From RFPW01 sp040401595 (GTDB lineage Bacteria; Pseudomonadota; Gammaproteobacteria; Burkholderiales; Burkholderiaceae_E), in contig JBBAOE010000063.1 in NCBI GenBank assembly GCA_040401595.1, positions 1-5,839 on the forward strand: DNA of 5,839 nucleotides, given 5' to 3'. The position numbers were made by a program, and so were the translations under genes. The notes under the pieces were generated by a model. It did no database searches. It had not been told where the DNA came from and saw only the letters and a program-made list of their open reading frames with translations. How positions within the stretch are numbered: position 1 is the stretch's first letter; each line of letters starts with the position of its first letter. Shown here in pieces: positions 5,142 to 5,839 of the stretch.

Positions 5142-5839
5142 ATGAACGCAGCTAGCAAAGACATCATCGTTTCGATGCAGGGCGTCGACAAGTGGTTCGG
5201 AAAATTTCAGGCCCTCAAGAACGTCAATCTGGAGGTTCGCTCGGGGGAGCGAATCGTCGTGTGCGGACCGTCCGGCTCAGGAAAATCTACGCTGATCCGC
5301 TGCATCAATCGCCTTGAGACCATTCAGAATGGCGCGGTGATCGTTAACAGCATCAGCTTGAACAACCCGAAGCAGGATGCCAATGCCGTACGGCGCGAAG
5401 TGGGCATGGTTTTTCAGCAATTTAATCTTTTCCCGCACCTGACGGTGGTGGAAAACTGCACCTTGGCACCGATGAAGAGCCGAGGCCTGGGAGCGGCAGA
5501 GGCCAAGGCTTTGGCATTGAAGTACCTTGAGCGCGTTCGTGTCATCGATCAAGCCAACAAGTACCCAGCGCAACTGTCTGGAGGACAACAACAGCGTGCC
5601 GCCATTGCCAGGGCTCTGTGCATGGAGCCAATGCTGATGCTATTTGACGAGCCAACCTCGTCGCTTGACCCAGAGATGGTCAAGGAAGTTCTCGACACAA
5701 TGATTGGGCTGGCTGAGGGCGGCATGACGATGGTTTGCGTGACCCATGAGATGGGGTTTGCGCGGGCCGTCGCAGACCGGGTTGTGTTTATGGCGGATGG
5801 CGAGATTCTGGAAGAGGCGCCGCCCGATGAGTTTTTTCG
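5142..5839 (+). CDS. amino acid ABC transporter ATP-binding protein (AapP/BztD/GlnQ type), cut by window end
   Basis: This ATPase powers the importer from the cytoplasmic side. The frame is open from ATG 5142 to the window end, giving 232 complete codons; the family is about 240-260 residues, so only a short C-terminal piece is outside. All motifs are present: Walker A GPSGSGKST at 42-50, the Q-loop glutamine at 92 (MVFQQFNLFPHLT), signature LSGGQQQR at 145-152, Walker B LMLFDE at 165-170, D-loop SLDPE at 174-178 and switch histidine 202 in VTHEMGFA. PTSSLDPE has serine where alanine is usual, a mild change. The overall wording (ENCTLAPM, KYLERVR, KYPAQLSGGQ, EVLDTMIGLAEGGMTM) resembles the AapP/BztD general L-amino acid group. 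The start is supported by GGGAAG at 5126-5131, ten bases upstream. It is the last visible gene of the operon and completes the transporter. Confidence 0.95.
   Translation, partial: MNAASKDIIVSMQGVDKWFGKFQALKNVNLEVRSGERIVVCGPSGSGKSTLIRCINRLETIQNGAVIVNSISLNNPKQDANAVRREVGMVFQQFNLFPHLTVVENCTLAPMKSRGLGAAEAKALALKYLERVRVIDQANKYPAQLSGGQQQRAAIARALCMEPMLMLFDEPTSSLDPEMVKEVLDTMIGLAEGGMTMVCVTHEMGFARAVADRVVFMADGEILEEAPPDEFF

Noticed and set aside
5830..5839. Run of T near the window end as a terminator
   Set aside because: It falls inside the ATPase frame as Phe-Phe codons of the conserved PDEFF motif, with no stem before it.

Overview
This 5.8 kb window holds one plus-strand gene cluster, tightly packed, with no convincing gene on the minus strand. 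By eye it is GC-rich. The gene content (a divergent type II dehydroquinase, an amino-acid-type ABC transporter with an AapP/BztD-like ATPase, and Gfo/Idh/MocA dehydrogenases in one operon) suggests an accessory catabolic locus of a proteobacterium. I think Burkholderiales is most likely, but this rests on resemblance of the proteins, not on a search. No RNA gene, CRISPR array, insertion sequence or phage gene is visible.

Layout: (1) positions 1-85 are a short leader with small repeats and perhaps the last codons of an upstream gene. (2) 86-538 is a type II 3-dehydroquinate dehydratase with a complete active site but unusual surrounding motifs. (3) About 547-672 encodes the first ~41 residues of an amino-acid ABC permease that stops abruptly. 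Its stop codon overlaps the next start as ATGA, so it looks like a remnant at a recombination junction. (4) 669-1673 and 1689-2867 are two different Gfo/Idh/MocA oxidoreductases, the first like inositol 2-dehydrogenase and the second of the longer GGGPG type. (5) 2864-3529 and 3543-4193 are two intact permeases of the HisM/GlnP class. (6) 4272-5123 is a periplasmic solute-binding protein with a strong ribosome binding site, preceded by a 78-base gap with a possible stem-loop. (7) 5142 to the window end is the ATPase, missing only its C-terminal end.

Together, items 4-7 form a complete importer plus two NAD(P)-dependent dehydrogenases, which points to uptake and oxidation of a small polyhydroxylated compound. 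The binding protein keeps the arginine that usually holds a carboxylate, but has asparagine where HisJ-type proteins have the aspartate that holds the alpha-amino group. The ligand may therefore be a carboxylate rather than an ordinary amino acid. With a dehydroquinase next door, quinate, shikimate or a related cyclitol acid is an attractive guess; an opine, an inositol derivative or an amino-polyol is also possible. The remnant permease warns that aroQ may have belonged to a different transporter operon that was interrupted or replaced here, so its functional link to the two dehydrogenases is inference.
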